Both the position numbers and the translations under genes were made by a program. Below are positions 9,050 through 18,162 of a stretch of DNA of 64,000 nt, one piece after another; within the stretch, counting starts at the first letter, position 1, and the number at the start of each line of letters is the position of its first letter. The DNA comes from CATQHL01 sp965204655 (lineage in GTDB: Bacteria; Actinomycetota; Acidimicrobiia; Acidimicrobiales; CATQHL01): the NCBI GenBank assembly GCA_965204655.1, contig OZ241998.1, positions 2,170,001-2,234,000 of the forward strand, given 5' to 3'. Under the pieces are notes generated by a model. That model saw nothing but the letters and a program-made list of their open reading frames with translations, was not told where the DNA came from and did not search any database.

Positions 9050-9795
9050 TGCGTGCTCCGGCGGTGCTGACCACTCCAGGGATCATCGTGCTTTGAGGGA
9101 GATTCCGGTGGTGGTGTCGAGTGGCCGTGCCTTTGACTAGCGAATTGGACGAATTCAAAAAGGTCGTAAGGAGGTAAATGGTGCTCCTCCCAGCGACCGA
9201 CCCCGCTCTCAGCGTGCCGTGCTCTGAGTTCGCCCGGAGCGCTGGCGGTCGCCACTATCCGAACCGGCCGTCGTTGGTCGTGAAAGGTCTTGAGCCAGCG
9301 GTCCCACATCTTGGCGTAGATGACCTCATCGAGCATCACAAAGGTGGGCCGTTCCGTCGACGCCGCGCAGGTCATTATGCAGAATTCGACGAGGTTTCCT
9401 AGATCTTCACCTAGCAGATAGGGGTGGTCGACTTGTAGCCTGAAAATTCGACCGGGCTCCACGCCTTCTGATATCAAGCGACTGACTGTCTGATAGAGGA
9501 CTGTCGTCTTTCCCGCTCGGCGCGGACCGAGAATCAGGTGATGGCGTCTAGGGCGGTCGTTCAAGAGGCGTTTCCAGAGCATCTCGGCCAGCGGTCTGTG
9601 GTAGGGGGGAGTCAATTCCACAGGAACATATCCGAGGCGATGCCAAGGGTTTTGATCTTGTATTGCGATCAATAGCTGATGCTGCTTATTGAGCCACTCT
9701 TCAAATTGCTGGGGGCTTTGGTCTTGGGGGCTTGTTGCTAGTTGCTCTGGCGTCTGGTTGGTTGCGGACACTGTAGTCTCCTTTCTTGTTGACAT
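9046..9795 (-). CDS. AAA_14-type ATPase, N-terminal half of a split AAA/DUF4143 protein
   Basis: 249 residues. Walker A is HLILGPRRAGKTTVLYQTV (near residue 88), Walker B FVMLDEVIYAKMWDRWLKTF (near 155), followed by an arginine-rich sensor region (PGELRARHAESGVGRW) and the PPYDLFEFVQF motif typical of this family just before the DUF4143 part. The frame then stops and the DUF4143 half restarts at an ATGA overlap. The two products together equal one normal-length family member plus a spacer, so they likely form a complex. Start ATG at 9795; the upstream 160 nt are AT-rich and hold a partial palindrome. Confidence 0.75.
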   Translation of the reverse strand: MSTRKETTVSATNQTPEQLATSPQDQSPQQFEEWLNKQHQLLIAIQDQNPWHRLGYVPVELTPPYHRPLAEMLWKRLLNDRPRRHHLILGPRRAGKTTVLYQTVSRLISEGVEPGRIFRLQVDHPYLLGEDLGNLVEFCIMTCAASTERPTFVMLDEVIYAKMWDRWLKTFHDQRRPVRIVATASAPGELRARHAESGVGRWEEHHLPPYDLFEFVQFASQRHGHSTPPPESPSKHDDPWSGQHRRSTQ

Positions 9796-10229
9796 TGAAT
9801 TTCTTGGATAAGTACCTCGTTGCCTTTAGCTGATGTCTGCTCAGCGTGACCCGGCAAGGCTCTAGATTGGATCCTAGCCGAAATAAGCCAGATATTGTGG
9901 ATTTAAGTTTGTCTATTTTCAAATTAAGTGAAATATAGTATTTAGTCTATCTCTAGATTAGACAAAAAAGAAGCGAATCACTTTGCCTGTCACTCCTGTA
10001 GGGGGGGCGGGGTCGGGATGAGCTTGAGCCCGATAGACCCAAGAGAGCCCTCTATGGGATGGACAGGTGAGCGGATGAGCTTGAGTTCGGGAGGGGCCTT
10101 CCAGACCCAAGAGAGCCCCTGGGGCCGGGCAGGTGCATGGGTGAACTTGAGCCCCGGGCGTATGCCTGATGAGGCATGCTCGATAGGCTTGACCTTGATG
10201 GGGAGCACACCCCCGGGCGCATGCGCCCG
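9796..10229. other. Intergenic region: AT-rich promoter zone followed by degenerate direct repeats
   Basis: 9796-9970 is clearly more AT-rich than its surroundings and contains an imperfect palindrome at 9945-9963 (GTCTA...TAGAC with an inner ATCT/AGAT), a plausible promoter/operator zone for the ATPase gene. 10018-10190 is G-rich and holds repeats of about 57-68 nt: GATGAGCTTGAG at 10017 and 10074, GGTGAACTTGAG at 10140, and AGACCCAAGAGAGCCC at 10035 and 10103. No credible gene was seen on either strand. Confidence 0.55.
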
Positions 10230-10338
10230 CACGCAATGAGCTTCCCGCACCCTCGGGACGCTCAGGCCGCCTTGCCGGATACTCCGTCGTCTAGTGCTCT
10301 TCACGCAATGAACTTCCCGTACCCTCGGGATGCTCAGG
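10230..10338. repeat. 37-nt direct repeat pair, 72-nt period, unique 35-nt spacer
   Basis: Copies at 10230-10266 and 10302-10338 differ at 3 of 37 positions; all three changes are transitions. Each can form a small CCCG/CGGG hairpin. The right copy contains the TGA stop (10334-10336) of the oxidoreductase gene, so one repeat unit is the gene's own 3' end. The spacer 10267-10301 resembles neither copy. No further copy at the same period was found. Confidence 0.8.
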
Positions 10339-11875
10339 TTTGCTCTAGAAGAACTCCAGCGGTGTTGCGACCCGACGCACCCCACACTCCTGCCCCCGGA
10401 TAGGTGACCCCTCCCGTTAGGAACAAGCCCTTGATCGGCGTGCGGTAGCGGGTCAGGTGGCGGGGCTTGCCCAGCAAAGCCGAGAGCGGTGAACCAGTGA
10501 ACGAAGCCGCGTAACCCCTCGGCAAGTAGAACTGCTCCTCGTAGTCGGGCGGCGCCATCGTCCGCCAGCGCACGATGCCTTCGGAGAAACCGGGCTGTAC
10601 GTGCTCACCGAAGCGCCGAAGCCAGCGGTCTGGCTCGTCGCTGTGCTCCCAGCCTCCGGTCAAGGCAAAGGGCGTGTAGAGAACTTCTAGGCTGAAGACG
10701 TGACCTCCGCCGGACGGGCGCATGGAAGCGTCAAGCGCCGACGGGACGTTAGCGAAGAACACCGGATCGTCGCCCACCCGCCCCTTAGCGGAATCTGCCA
10801 AGTTACGGCTAAGCGAGCTCAGCGACGGCAGAATCATCGTGGTAGGGGTTAGGGATTGGGACGCGTCCTCCCCTTCGGGCGTCCGGCGGTAGACGGGGGT
10901 AGCGGAAACCACTGCGTCGATCTTCGACTCGTATCCGTCCGGGGCGGGCGCCGCCCACGTTCCTGCGAAGTTATGCGGCACACCGGATCCTTCTAGGCGA
11001 ACCACCCGGGGGTCGCAGGCCACCACAACACGCCTAGCTTCGATCATCACACCCCCGGAATCACCCACTACCCGCACGCCCTTCAGCGTCCCCCCCGCCC
11101 CAACCACTATGGCGTCCACCCGTGTGTCGCAGCGCAACTCCCCGCCGGAACCTCGGAAACTGCGCTCTACGGCGTCGATCAGGGCGCCGCTTCCCCCTGC
11201 GGGACGCGCCACACCCACTAAATGACGCAAGACATAACCCAAAGCACCCAAACCCGTACCAGGAGTCGACCCGTCCAAACCCCAGACGATCGGACCGGTA
11301 GCTAGGGCTGGCAATACCATGGCTTCGTGGTTGAAGAAGCCTCTCAGCAACCCCGAAGCGCTGAGGCGTGACCACTTGAACAGCCTCGCAGCGGCAACGG
11401 CGCGGTTGCTCAGCAGGTTGGAGAGGCTGCGGCGGCTCAGGGTGGTCTGCGCCAACTCGATGATCAACTCGGCGACCGGTCTAGCGGCGCGTACGAAGCG
11501 GCGGTAGCCGTCTACCTCCGAAGGGTAGGAACGCCGCAACCCATCTATGGTTTGTTCGACGTCCCGCCAGAGGTACCAGGGTGGGTGATCGTCCCAGAAG
11601 AGATTGGACTGCGACGGGTTTACGTCTAGGTACCGCAGACCGTGAGCGGGGAGATCCAGTTCCTCCTCAAGGGGCAGGCTGCGAACCAGCAGGTGGTCGC
11701 AGTTGCAGATGTTAACCCGCGCCCCTAAGGCGTCCACGGTTGAAGCACACCCCCCAGGGGTGGGCCGGGCTTCCAGAACCGCCGTGCGCAGACCGGCGCG
11801 AGCGAGGTAGGCCGCGCAAATGAGCCCGTTGTGACCCGCCCCGACCACGACAGCGTCGTAGTCCGCCGTGCTCAC
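10334..11875 (-). CDS. FAD-dependent NAD(P)/phytoene-desaturase-like oxidoreductase (PYROXD2-like)
   Basis: 513 residues. The N-terminus carries the dinucleotide-binding motif VVVGAGHNGLICAAYLARAG with the acidic residue of strand 2 (AVLEARPTPGG), as in carotenoid/phytoene desaturases and amine-oxidase-like flavoproteins. The C-terminus has the family's second FAD motif region, GLFLTGGVTYPGAGVWGASG. The lack of carotenoid genes nearby argues for the broad PYROXD2-like group rather than pigment synthesis. GTG start at 11875, read leftwards together with the two amidohydrolases, 59 nt after the nearer one. The substrate is not determinable; this group contains enzymes acting on alkyl side chains and amines. 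The 3' end coincides with one copy of a 37-nt repeat. Confidence 0.8.
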   Translation of the reverse strand: MSTADYDAVVVGAGHNGLICAAYLARAGLRTAVLEARPTPGGCASTVDALGARVNICNCDHLLVRSLPLEEELDLPAHGLRYLDVNPSQSNLFWDDHPPWYLWRDVEQTIDGLRRSYPSEVDGYRRFVRAARPVAELIIELAQTTLSRRSLSNLLSNRAVAAARLFKWSRLSASGLLRGFFNHEAMVLPALATGPIVWGLDGSTPGTGLGALGYVLRHLVGVARPAGGSGALIDAVERSFRGSGGELRCDTRVDAIVVGAGGTLKGVRVVGDSGGVMIEARRVVVACDPRVVRLEGSGVPHNFAGTWAAPAPDGYESKIDAVVSATPVYRRTPEGEDASQSLTPTTMILPSLSSLSRNLADSAKGRVGDDPVFFANVPSALDASMRPSGGGHVFSLEVLYTPFALTGGWEHSDEPDRWLRRFGEHVQPGFSEGIVRWRTMAPPDYEEQFYLPRGYAASFTGSPLSALLGKPRHLTRYRTPIKGLFLTGGVTYPGAGVWGASGRNTAGVLLEQT

Positions 11876-11934
11876 CCCTGCCTGCCTTCCTGCGTTGCGG
11901 CGCCCGGGTAGCGTCGGAGACCGACACCCATCGT

Positions 11935-13299
11935 TCAGGTCTTGCTCAGACGTTTCGCCACCATTACGCGCAATTTCTCGGCGGCCTCCAAGGCGTCCAT
12001 AGTTAGCAATTCGCCGTCGCGTACCACTATTTCTCCGCTCACTACGACGTGTTTAGGGCGTCGCCCGGGGTTGGCCCAGAGCAACCCCGCCAGTCTGTCG
12101 CCCACTCCGGCGTCGGCCGGGCCGCTCACGTCGTAGCAACAGAAATCTGCCGCGGCGCAACAGAAACTTGTCGCGGCGTTGGGCTCTAGGTGTCCCAACT
12201 CCTTCCGTCCTAGGCCGAACGCCGAACCAAAGGTGGCCATTTTCAGAACCTCGCATGCGGTCAGCGGGCGGGAAGTCAAGCCTCCCACCTGCAAAGCCAG
12301 GCGGGCGTCGGCCAGCAGGTGGCCGGCGTCGTTGCTTCCCCCTCCGCTGGTACCCAAACCCACCTGAACTCCGGCGTCGAGTAGTTCGCCCACGGGCGCT
12401 ACACCCCAACCCATCGGGACGTCGCAGCCTGGTGCGTGAGTGACGCAGGCGCCCGAGGCCGCCACCCGAGCCAGTTCTTCCGGCGTTATTTCGCAGAGGT
12501 GCGCAAGGGTCACGTCGGGCTCAAGCCAACCCCAGGACTCCAGCAGTTCGAGCGGGCGGCGTCCCCAGCGGCGTTCAGCGCGCTCCACGTCCACCTGCTC
12601 GTTGGCCTGAGTCCGCCGCCTTAGTCCGTACTCTTTGGCGACTTCACCGAGGATCTTGAAAGCCTCGCGGCCGTCGGAGTGGACACCCGCCGGGCCGCAG
12701 GCGATCTGCAGGTCTCCGTGCGGCTTACCCGCTCCAGGGAGGGAAGCGAGGTAGGCGATGTTTTCGGCTGCCTTCTTAGGGTCGTCTCCGGCGGTACCTC
12801 TAACGAACACCAAGCGAACCCCCGTCTTGCCGGCGCCGCGGATCGCGGCATCTGCCAACTCGTTGGGGTTGATGGTTTCCGGCCAAGTCAGGTGATGATC
12901 GGCGACGGTCGTAACCCCCGACAGAAGACTTTCGGCGGCGGCCACGGCCGCGGCGGCTTCGACCAGAGGGGGGTCCACCTCAGCGGCGCGGTAGTAGCGG
13001 GCCATTGCTGCGAGCCACGCCTCCATGCGAACGCCGCGGGTGCCTTCCAGCGTGCGAAAGGCCGACTGCAGCAGGTGATGGTGGGCATTCACCAGGCCAG
13101 GGATCACGACACACCCGGATGCGTCTAGGCGTTGCGGTGGGAATTGCCCTCTTGGGGTGGTGATTCCTCTGGCGGCGGTGTTCTCGTTCAGATCGGGGCC
13201 CACCGCTGTCACCATTCCGTGATTGCACAGCAACTCGGCGTTGCGGAGTGCTCGTTGGCCTGTCCAGATGAGTTCGGCGCCGTGCACCAAAAGCTCCAT
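11935..13299 (-). CDS. Amidohydrolase / aminohydrolase of the TrzN-AtzB-8-oxoguanine deaminase group
   Basis: 454 residues, the normal size for this TIM-barrel superfamily. Metal and substrate residues: VIPGLVNAHHHLLQS (HxH motif) near residue 68, DHHLTW near 138, the barrel histidine in VTLAHLCEITPEE near 265, and the aspartate in VGLGTSGGGSNDAGHLL near 312. These enzymes remove amino or other leaving groups from purines, pyrimidines or triazines using one metal ion. A paralogue lies immediately upstream in the same direction (57 nt), suggesting a small nucleobase- or heterocycle-degrading cluster. In the canonical GVDG/SNE strand the usual SN(E/D) reads SND. Confidence 0.85.
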   Translation of the reverse strand: MELLVHGAELIWTGQRALRNAELLCNHGMVTAVGPDLNENTAARGITTPRGQFPPQRLDASGCVVIPGLVNAHHHLLQSAFRTLEGTRGVRMEAWLAAMARYYRAAEVDPPLVEAAAAVAAAESLLSGVTTVADHHLTWPETINPNELADAAIRGAGKTGVRLVFVRGTAGDDPKKAAENIAYLASLPGAGKPHGDLQIACGPAGVHSDGREAFKILGEVAKEYGLRRRTQANEQVDVERAERRWGRRPLELLESWGWLEPDVTLAHLCEITPEELARVAASGACVTHAPGCDVPMGWGVAPVGELLDAGVQVGLGTSGGGSNDAGHLLADARLALQVGGLTSRPLTACEVLKMATFGSAFGLGRKELGHLEPNAATSFCCAAADFCCYDVSGPADAGVGDRLAGLLWANPGRRPKHVVVSGEIVVRDGELLTMDALEAAEKLRVMVAKRLSKT

Positions 13300-13356
13300 C
13301 CCCCGATGGTAGTTGTTGAAGCGCCGGAGCGCAGAACTTAACCCGGGGGGCTGAGT

Positions 13357-14697
13357 TCAGTCGTGGAGGCGCTGCGCTCTGCGAGCTAACTCCGCGTGGG
13401 CTTTCCGCAGGTTGAGGCCGAGCACCTCTCCGTCGAGCACCACAGCGCGCCCCCCCGCGTAGAGGTGTCGAACTCGTCGCTCGCGCCCTAGGATCAACGC
13501 CGTCGCATCCTTGGCGATGTCGCCTAGGTCGTCGGCTGGCCAGACCGCCACGTCGGCGGACATTCCGGGCTCTAGCCGGCCTAGGTCGTGCGAACGTCCC
13601 AGGCACTTCGCTCCGTCGAGGGTGGCCATCTCCAGGACGTCGGAGGGCATGAGGGCGTCCGCCCGACCTTCTCGCAGGCGCGCCGTGTAGAGAGCCTGGC
13701 GCATCTCGGGAAACAACCCGCCTACTTCGTTAGAAGCCACCCCGTCCACGCCCAAGCCCACCGCTGCGCCTGCAGCCCGCAACTGAACCGCTGGGCACAT
13801 GCCCGCCGCCAGCCGGGCGTTGGAAGAAGGACAGTGCGCCACACCAACACCCGCTGCTGCTAGCTTGGAGATTTCCTCGTTATCAAGGTGGATTCCGTGC
13901 GCCAGCCACACGTCGTCGTGCATCCAACCCCAGGACTCCAGAACCTCTACCGGTCGTCGCCCGAACCGCTCAATGCAGTGCTGCTGCTCTTCGATCGTCT
14001 CCACCAAGTGGGTATGCATGCGCAACCCATTCCGACGCGCTAACTCCGCGGAGGAAACCATGAGTTCCGTGCTCACTGAGAACGGGCTGCAGGGCGCCAC
14101 CACGATTGAGACCCACTCGCCGTCGTGATACTGCGACGCCAGGCGCTCGGTGGAAGCGCCTATGTCGTCGAGTTCTTCGACTAGGTGATCTGGCGGCAGC
14201 CCGCCGGCGCTTTCACCTAGATCCATCGACCCCCGCGAGAGGTGCAGGCGTACTCCCACCTCGGCGGCGGCTTGAACGATCACGTCAAAAACGCTGTCGT
14301 CGCCGCGGGGCACCACGTAGTGGTGGTCGAAGACGGTGCTGGCGCCGCTGAGAGCAAGTTCGGCGATGCCCACTCGGGCTGCTGCTGCGACGTCTTCCAC
14401 CTCTAGCCGCCCCCAGACGGGGTACAGGGCGGTCAGCCAGCTGAACAGGTCGCAGCCGACGGCCCGCCCCCTGGTCATCCACTGGTAGAGGTGGTGGTGC
14501 GTGTTGATGAGGCCGGGCGTGAGGATGTCGCCGGAGCAGTCGATCACCTCGTCTCCGGGGGCGGGGGGCACCGACCCGACCGCTTCAATTTTCCCGCAGC
14601 GGATGGCGACATCTTTTCCGCAGCGCGCTCCGCGCAGCACCAGGCGGGCGGGGGTTGAACTCAGCGCAGCATTCGATTCGGTAGACATGGTGGACAT
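13357..14697 (-). CDS. Amidohydrolase, 8-oxoguanine deaminase-like
   Basis: About 446 residues from the ATG at 14697 (ATG at 14688 also possible; the frame stays open to 14856 but the extra residues are not family-like). Motifs: LTPGLINTHHHLYQWMTRG, DHHYVV, LRMHTHLVETIEEQ, VWLAHGIHLDNEEI and GLGVDGVASNEVGG, which are the HxH, H, H and D metal/catalytic positions of the aminohydrolase group. The fit to 8-oxoguanine deaminase / hydroxydechloroatrazine-type enzymes (HHHLYQWMTR... LFSWL) is better than for the downstream paralogue. Probably deaminates an oxidised purine or related ring; the exact substrate is inference. Confidence 0.85.
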   Translation of the reverse strand: MSTMSTESNAALSSTPARLVLRGARCGKDVAIRCGKIEAVGSVPPAPGDEVIDCSGDILTPGLINTHHHLYQWMTRGRAVGCDLFSWLTALYPVWGRLEVEDVAAAARVGIAELALSGASTVFDHHYVVPRGDDSVFDVIVQAAAEVGVRLHLSRGSMDLGESAGGLPPDHLVEELDDIGASTERLASQYHDGEWVSIVVAPCSPFSVSTELMVSSAELARRNGLRMHTHLVETIEEQQHCIERFGRRPVEVLESWGWMHDDVWLAHGIHLDNEEISKLAAAGVGVAHCPSSNARLAAGMCPAVQLRAAGAAVGLGVDGVASNEVGGLFPEMRQALYTARLREGRADALMPSDVLEMATLDGAKCLGRSHDLGRLEPGMSADVAVWPADDLGDIAKDATALILGRERRVRHLYAGGRAVVLDGEVLGLNLRKAHAELARRAQRLHD

Positions 14698-15531
14698 GGT
14701 CGCCCTGATTGTGTAGCGAAGCTTTGGAGAGCTTTCAAGGAGTAGATGCTGCAGACCTTTCAAGATTTCTGACGAGTTCTCGGAGGTGATCTTATAAGAC
14801 GGCTTCAGGGTTGAGCCAGGGGGCGCTTTGGGTGGGAGAGTCGATTTCCGTTCCAACTGGGAGGCGTTAGTCAGGCGTCAGTTGTACCCAAGGGGGAGTT
14901 TCGTGTCGGCTTTGCCGAAGGGAGTTGGTTGCGCTGCTACTAACAAGCAAAGCTTGCCTAAGGAAAGCTTGCTTACCGGCTTCGACGGGGGGTGGTGGTG
15001 GGCGGTGGTTGTGTTTGCTGTTGGTAGGAGGTGTTGTATACGGGTGGTGGTTTGTTTTGGTGTTTGAGAATAGGGTTTGTTTGTGTATGTGTATGGGTGG
15101 TAGTGTAAAATGTTGGAAAAGTACGGACACGAAGGCGTCTCTTGACGGCATCTATTGACGTTTGAGAGCGGCTTAGCTCCAAATCGATCGACAGGCAAAA
15201 AGGATACGAATGGCAAAGAGGGTACGGCAAAGAGGATGCAGGTCCAGGCACAAGTGATTGGACGTCCGGCCCGCCGGGACTGCCAGAGGAGTCTCCGCTA
15301 GATATATCTTGCGGTGTCCACTTGGTTTGTATCCCGGGACATAGAAGGCGGGCCCGCCGGCAGGGTCTCCGTTAGACCGCGACCCAAGTACGGCAGGCGG
15401 GCGCAGGCGGGCAGTTGGCGACCAGCGCTGGCGGGCGCTGGCTAACGCAGGCTGGCATGGTAAACTCAAGCCGTTATGGAAGCATCCAGCCTATTCCGCA
15501 CCCCTCGGCGCCTGTTTCCCCGGCGGCTATT
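14698..15531. other. Long intergenic region with strong G/T strand asymmetry, no gene seen
   Basis: About 830 nt. 14985-15115 is almost purely G and T on the plus strand (GGTGGTGG, TGTTGGT, TTGTTTTGG runs), very unlike its surroundings. Around 14945-14975 AGCAAAGCTTGC and GGAAAGCTTGCT form partly overlapping inverted repeats. 15260-15380 contains a decayed repeat: GGCCCGCCGG at 15268 and 15351 with GTCTCCGCTAGA/GTCTCCGTTAGA behind each, plus an internal CCGC...GCGG palindrome over TAGATATATCT (15296-15315). Short open frames here show no family resemblance. Confidence 0.5.
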
Positions 15532-15639
15532 CCTGTGATCGAATCACGAGAGTTTCGCAACTCCCTGGATAGGAGGAGGCGTGAGACGCCGTGTGAGGTG
15601 TGCCTGTGATCGAATCACGAGAGTTTCGCAACTCCCTGG
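15532..15639. repeat. Perfect 37-nt direct repeat pair, 71-nt period; right copy is the start of the flavin reductase gene
   Basis: 15532-15568 and 15603-15639 are identical (37/37), separated by a unique 34-nt spacer (15569-15602). The right copy contains the GTG start at 15606 and the first 11 codons of the flavin reductase; the left copy would encode the same VIESREFRNSL peptide and then a short nonsense tail. Each copy holds a GTGAT/ATCAC dyad. The 100% identity suggests a recent event. Confidence 0.9.
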
Positions 15640-16097
15640 GGATGTTCGTCACGGGCGTAACCGTGGTTACTACGAGCAGCCCCGACGGCGACCCCGTTGG
15701 GGTGACCGTTTCCAGCTTCAACTCGGTTTCTCTGGACCCTCCCCTGATTCTCTTCAGCATCGCGCACGACTCCGCCAGTTTGGTGTCGCTGCGGGAGGCT
15801 TCGGGCTATGCAGTGAACGTTCTGGCGGCTGATCAGGTGGAAATCTCCAACGGATTTGCCCGCGCCGGGAGCGACAAATGGGCGGGCGTGAACTACGAGG
15901 GCGGCCTGGAAGGGGCGCCTATCATTCCTGGCGCCCTTGCCGTTTTTGAATGCGTTCCGTACGCCATCTACGAAGGCGGCGACCACGACATCTTCGTCGG
16001 GGAGGTGGTCGAGCACCGCTCAAGTCCGGACGCAGACCCGCTGGTCTTCTTTTCCGGCGGCTACCGGCGGCTCGAGCCGCCTAGGGCAGGCGGCTAA
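15606..16097 (+). CDS. Flavin reductase (HpaC/HsaB-type FMN-binding split barrel)
   Basis: 163 residues. The N-terminal REFRNSLGMFVTGVTVVTT, VGVTVSSFNSVSLDPPLILFSI and the glycine/aspartate pattern SDKWAGVNYEGGLEGAP are hallmarks of the flavin reductase-like domain that supplies reduced FMN/FAD to two-component monooxygenases; the HsaB subgroup serves steroid catabolism in actinobacteria. GTG at 15606 is preferred because GAGGT lies 6 nt upstream; the in-frame GTG at 15600 has no such spacing. It converges on the old-yellow-enzyme gene, overlapping it by 4 nt at the 3' ends. No oxygenase partner is in the window. Its first 34 nt have been duplicated 71 nt upstream. Confidence 0.88.
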   Translation: MIESREFRNSLGMFVTGVTVVTTSSPDGDPVGVTVSSFNSVSLDPPLILFSIAHDSASLVSLREASGYAVNVLAADQVEISNGFARAGSDKWAGVNYEGGLEGAPIIPGALAVFECVPYAIYEGGDHDIFVGEVVEHRSSPDADPLVFFSGGYRRLEPPRAGG

Positions 16098-18118
16098 GAG
16101 CGGGCTTGCTTGGCTTTGTGAAACTCGTTGACCGCTCCGCGGGCTTCAGCGATGGCGTCGCCGATGCTGCGGGGATCGCGTGCGTCGCCTATGCGTACCA
16201 CTGGAACTCCCTCGGCGGCAGAGCCGCCGGCGGAGGTATCTGAGGCAGACACCTCCACCTCCCCCAGAGCTCTAGGCACTTTGGGTCGAACGGGCTCTGC
16301 CACCACGAGCGAAGCGGCGCGCAGAACCGAATGCGTCCCGTCGTCGTCCACCCAGGCGACTCCCCCCGCGACGATGCGCGTGGCTTCCCCCCGCAGCAAG
16401 TGCGTAGACCCCAGGCGCTCGAAGTATGCCCGCCTGGTCAGCCCAGCGGTGTCGCGGCCGAAGCGCTCTTTTGAGATCAGCGAGACCTCGCATCCCTCTT
16501 TCTTGCACCAGAGGGCGGCTGCCAGCGCTCTTGATCCGCCTCCCAGAACCGCTACGGGCTCCTCCAGACGGGTGGTTTCCTGCGAGGAAGCCTCGCCGCG
16601 CAGCAGATCCTCCAGCGTCCAGGCCGGGAGGTGTTCGTAGCCTTCCAGTGCCTCCGGTGCGGTGACTGCTCCGGTCGCCAGCATCAAGGCGTCGGCGCCG
16701 GGAACTTCCGGCAGGTCGTCGGCGCTGTGAACTGCGGCTCCCAGACGAACCTCCACCCCCAGGCGCAGCAACTCGCCCTCGTACCACTGCACCAGCCGTT
16801 CGAAGTGCCCCAGGGGGGGTGTGAGCGCTGCCAGGAGCAGGGCTCCCCCCAGGCGTTCCCGACTCTCTAGAAGGGTTACTTGGTGTCCGAGTTCGGCGGC
16901 GCGTCGAGACGCCTCCATCCCCGCCGGCCCGCCGCCGACCACCAAAATCCGCCCGGGCGTCCCACCGCCCGCGCCGGCAGTCCGTCCGTTTCCGCCCTGC
17001 CCCGTTCCGCTTCTCGCCTCTCCGCCGCCGACCGGTCTGAGCGCGCTCAGCGCCTCCCTTCCCACCTCGGGATTCACCGAGCACGAAATGCCTTCCCCGA
17101 ACTGCAGCTGTCCGGCGCAGCCCTGCACGGTGGCGATGCAGGGGCGTATGGAGGAACTGCGTCCTTCGGCGGCTTTTGAGACCCAGTCGGAATCGGCCAG
17201 CAAAGCCCTGCCCAGAGCCACGGCGTCGCAACTCCCCGCAGCGAGCGCCGCCTCCGCCAACTCCGGGGTGGTGATTCGCCCCACCGCCGCCACCGGCACG
17301 TTCACGTTTCGGCGTACCTCCTCGGCGAAGGGAACGAAGATGCCTTCGGGGTCGTCTAGCAGGGGGATCGTCCAGGGGATCGACCCGTAGACGCCCGCCG
17401 AGACCACGAAACCCTCTGCTCCGGCCTCGGCAAAGCGCCCGGCAGCCGTCACGGCGTCTTCCGGCGTGAGCCCGTCGGCGGTGAGGTCGGAGCCGTTGAT
17501 GCGGACGATCACCGTCAGATCCTCGGCAGCGGCCTTCACCGATTCAATCACCTCGCAGCCGAAGCGGCTGCGCCCAGCGGCGTCGACGCCCCCGTAGCGG
17601 TCGGAACGGTGGTTGGAGGCGGCGGAGAGGAACTGAGAGATCAGGTATCCGTGGCCGCCGTGAATCTCCACGGCGGCGAACCCTGCGTCGGCCGCACGGC
17701 GGGCGGCGCCGCCGAAAGCGGCGATCACGTCGGTTGCCTCTGCGGTGCTCAGCGGGCGCGGCGGGACGCGCACGTGAACCGCGGGGGGCAGTACAGAAGG
17801 AGCGACGGGCGGCTCGCCAATCACGGCGGGGGAGACCTGCCGCCCGCCGTGCCCGAGTTGGATGGCCGGGACGGCGCCCTCTCCCGAGACGGCCTCTGCC
17901 AGAGAGGTCAGGGCGCCGACGGCGTCGTCGTTCCAGAGCCAGGCGATGGCGTTTTCCACGCGGCCCTCCGGCGCCACGGCGGAGAATCCGACCACGGCCA
18001 GGGCGACGCCGCGACTGCGGTGGCGGTAGTAGGCCAGGGCGTCGGCGTCGGGCGCCCCTTTCAGAAACCCGAAGCCAGTGGTCATAGCTGAGAGCAGGAT
18101 GCGGTTGCGAAGCCTCAA
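16094..18118 (-). CDS. 2,4-dienoyl-CoA reductase-like NADH:flavin oxidoreductase (FMN barrel + FeS + FAD/NAD domains)
   Basis: About 674 residues counted from the first usual codon (TTG, 18118). An FMN-binding old-yellow-enzyme barrel (LSAMTTGFG, AIQLGHGGRQVSP, AVEIHGGHGYLISQFLS) is followed by an iron-sulfur loop (RPCIATVQGC ... GISCSVNP) and an FAD/NAD(P)H module (ILVVGGGPAGMEASRRAA, then VAVLGGGSRALAAALWC). This is the FadH / trimethylamine-dehydrogenase-like layout that reduces conjugated double bonds. Two oddities. The typical second cysteine of CxxCxxxC is Thr (CIAT), so only three of four cluster ligands are seen. Also, the conserved ILFSPLSVGQLRLRNR begins upstream of the TTG, and no ATG/GTG exists between it and an in-frame TAA, so initiation may use CTG near 18144 or 18168. 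The gene follows the binding-protein gene closely. Confidence 0.85.
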   Translation of the reverse strand: MRLRNRILLSAMTTGFGFLKGAPDADALAYYRHRSRGVALAVVGFSAVAPEGRVENAIAWLWNDDAVGALTSLAEAVSGEGAVPAIQLGHGGRQVSPAVIGEPPVAPSVLPPAVHVRVPPRPLSTAEATDVIAAFGGAARRAADAGFAAVEIHGGHGYLISQFLSAASNHRSDRYGGVDAAGRSRFGCEVIESVKAAAEDLTVIVRINGSDLTADGLTPEDAVTAAGRFAEAGAEGFVVSAGVYGSIPWTIPLLDDPEGIFVPFAEEVRRNVNVPVAAVGRITTPELAEAALAAGSCDAVALGRALLADSDWVSKAAEGRSSSIRPCIATVQGCAGQLQFGEGISCSVNPEVGREALSALRPVGGGEARSGTGQGGNGRTAGAGGGTPGRILVVGGGPAGMEASRRAAELGHQVTLLESRERLGGALLLAALTPPLGHFERLVQWYEGELLRLGVEVRLGAAVHSADDLPEVPGADALMLATGAVTAPEALEGYEHLPAWTLEDLLRGEASSQETTRLEEPVAVLGGGSRALAAALWCKKEGCEVSLISKERFGRDTAGLTRRAYFERLGSTHLLRGEATRIVAGGVAWVDDDGTHSVLRAASLVVAEPVRPKVPRALGEVEVSASDTSAGGSAAEGVPVVRIGDARDPRSIGDAIAEARGAVNEFHKAKQARS

Positions 18119-18162
18119 CTGCCCGACCGACAGCGGGCTGAACAGGATCGGGAAGTGTCTAT

